From positions 1-6,479 of the forward strand of contig JAJPYV010000331.1 in NCBI GenBank assembly GCA_021204735.1: a stretch of 6,479 nt of DNA, read 5' to 3'. This document shows positions 5,137-6,479 of the stretch, piece by piece. Source of the DNA: Prevotella sp. GTDB taxonomy: Bacteria > Bacteroidota > Bacteroidia > Bacteroidales > Bacteroidaceae. The position numbers and the translations under genes are program-made. Numbering within the stretch: position 1 is the stretch's first letter; each line of letters opens with the position of its first letter. Under the pieces are notes generated by a model. It was not told the origin of the DNA and made no database searches. It was given only the letters and a program-made list of their open reading frames with translations.

Positions 5137-6479
5137 TCATTCGTTTGCCAATCTTTCCTTAATTGCCTTGCTGTCAGCCTCATATCCTGGCTTGTCAAGC
5201 AATGCGAACATGTTCTTCTTGTAAGCCTCAACACCTGGCTGGTTGAATGCGTTTACACCGAGGATATTACCGCTGATACCGCACGCCTTCTCGAAGAAAT
5301 AGATAAGCTGACCGATGTAATACTCGTTCAATTCAGGAACAGAGATACGCATATTTGGAACGCCACCGTCAACATGTGCCAAACGTGTTCCAAGCTCTGC
5401 CATCTTGTTTACCTCGTCGATACGCTTGCCAGCGAGGAAATTCAGACCGTCAAGGTTCTCCTCATCACTCGGGAACAACAGTTTCTTTGCAGGCTGCTCA
5501 ACACTGATTACTGTCTCATAGATAGTACGCTCGCCCTGCTGTATCCACTGACCCATTGAGTGGAGGTCGGTTGTAAAGTCGCATGATGCCGGGAATATAC
5601 CTTTGGTGTCCTTACCCTCACTCTCACCGAACAACTGTTTCCACCATTCACTGATGAAGTGGAGTTTCGGCTGGAAGTTAACCATAATCTCTGTCTTCTT
5701 GCCTGCCTGTGAATACAAGCCATTACGAACTGCTGCATAGATTGCTGAAAGGTTCTCTTCGTAAGGAGCATCGATGCCACAAACCTTCTCCATCTCAGCA
5801 GCACCTGCTACCAACTGTGCAATGTCGAAACCTGCGCATGCGATAGGAAGCAATCCTACCGGTGTGAGAACTGAGAAACGACCGCCTACATTGTCAGGAA
5901 TAACGAATGTCTTGTAACCTTCCTTGTCGGCAGCAGCACGAGCGGCTCCTTTTTTAGCATCTGTTACGGCAACGATAACCTTCTTTGCCTCTTCCTTGCC
6001 AATCTGGTCCTCGCACTGTTTCTTCAACAGACGGAATGTAAGAGCTGTTTCAGTTGTTGTACCTGACTTAGAGATGTTGATAACACCAAATTTCTTGCCT
6101 TTCAGATAAGATGTGAGTTCTGCAAGGTAATCCTCACCGATGTTGTTGCCAGCGAAAAGGATAACAGGACTCTTCCCGTCATTTACAAGCCATGCGAAAG
6201 AATTGCTCAATGCCTCGATAACAGCACGTGCGCCAAGATAGCTTCCTCCAATACCTGCTACTACAATAGCCTCGCAGTTTGCACGGAGAACGTTTGCGCA
6301 GTCTTGGATTTCCTTTAAAAATTCAGGAGTGATAGATGATGGCAGGTGCAGCCATCCTAAATAGTCGTTACCTGGGCATGTCCCATTTTCCAATGCTTCC
6401 TGAGCCGCCTTTACCTGTGACTCGTAACCTTTCACTGTTCCTTCCTTAAGGAATTGTACGGCTTTTGATACGTCTAATG
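5137..6479 (-). CDS. pgi: Glucose-6-phosphate isomerase, N-terminus cut by the window edge
   Basis: This enzyme interconverts glucose 6-phosphate and fructose 6-phosphate in the cytoplasm, in glycolysis and gluconeogenesis. The reading frame stays open to the right edge: upstream of a GTG at 6435 the frame encodes [14 protein letters not shown], which fits the N-terminus of Bacteroidetes isomerases, so the real start lies a few codons outside. Counted from that GTG, visible motifs are [11 protein letters not shown] (residues 61-71), the phosphate-binding [11 protein letters not shown] (120-130), the family signature [11 protein letters not shown] (184-194), catalytic Glu in GESEGKD (E271), His in TTDLHSMGQ (H292), and the C-terminal Lys in [10 protein letters not shown] (406-407). 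The expected full length of about 450 residues matches the short bacterial type. All catalytic positions look intact. The gene ends just before a terminator-like hairpin and is followed by the HAD gene. Identification is secure. Confidence 0.97.
   Translation of the reverse strand, partial: LDVSKAVQFLKEGTVKGYESQVKAAQEALENGTCPGNDYLGWLHLPSSITPEFLKEIQDCANVLRANCEAIVVAGIGGSYLGARAVIEALSNSFAWLVNDGKSPVILFAGNNIGEDYLAELTSYLKGKKFGVINISKSGTTTETALTFRLLKKQCEDQIGKEEAKKVIVAVTDAKKGAARAAADKEGYKTFVIPDNVGGRFSVLTPVGLLPIACAGFDIAQLVAGAAEMEKVCGIDAPYEENLSAIYAAVRNGLYSQAGKKTEIMVNFQPKLHFISEWWKQLFGESEGKDTKGIFPASCDFTTDLHSMGQWIQQGERTIYETVISVEQPAKKLLFPSDEENLDGLNFLAGKRIDEVNKMAELGTRLAHVDGGVPNMRISVPELNEYYIGQLIYFFEKACGISGNILGVNAFNQPGVEAYKKNMFALLDKPGYEADSKAIKERLANE

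Noticed and set aside
6433..6435. GTG as the start codon of glucose-6-phosphate isomerase
   Set aside because: The frame remains open upstream to the window edge and encodes residues ([14 protein letters not shown]) that fit the family's N-terminus, so the gene is truncated by the window and does not start here.

Overview
The window looks like part of a Bacteroidales chromosome, most likely a Prevotella-like or Bacteroides-like species. The evidence is the compact bacterial type of glucose-6-phosphate isomerase, AT-rich leaders with almost no Shine-Dalgarno sequences, a box fitting the Bacteroidetes -7 consensus TAnnTTTG, and an accessory gene set (caspase-like protease, ECF sigma factor with membrane anti-sigma partner, MORN-GH25 protein) that I associate with this group. 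The genus call is inference. All seven genes lie on the minus strand, so transcription runs from high to low coordinates.

Right part (about 4349-6479), core metabolism: pgi, cut at its 5' end by the window edge, then a terminator-like hairpin, then a HAD-superfamily phosphatase or phosphoglucomutase-like protein. These genes are visibly richer in G+C than the rest.

Middle (about 2828-4348): a 258-bp AT-rich spacer carrying a candidate promoter and an inverted repeat, then a single gene for a membrane-anchored protein with MORN-type repeats followed by a GH25 muramidase domain.

Left part (about 571-2827): a compact three-gene operon. A promoter-like box flanked by two inverted repeats precedes a secreted caspase-family (C14) cysteine protease with an intact His/Cys pair. 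Its stop codon overlaps the start of an ECF-type sigma factor (TAATG), and 12 bp later comes a single-pass membrane protein placed like an anti-sigma factor. A strong intrinsic terminator closes the operon. The layout suggests a protease-gated transcription switch: the sigma factor is held by the membrane protein, whose extracytoplasmic tail could be the protease's target. This is inference from gene order and topology.

Far left (1-505): a 129-residue cytoplasmic protein, possibly of the YbjN / secretion-chaperone-like fold, with its own promoter-like box and followed by a hairpin terminator. Its upstream region shares the 10-mer AACAGGTTAC with the caspase operon promoter, and a related box sits upstream of the MORN-GH25 gene. 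The three accessory units may therefore share a regulatory signal.

No tRNA, rRNA, CRISPR array, insertion sequence or plus-strand gene was seen.
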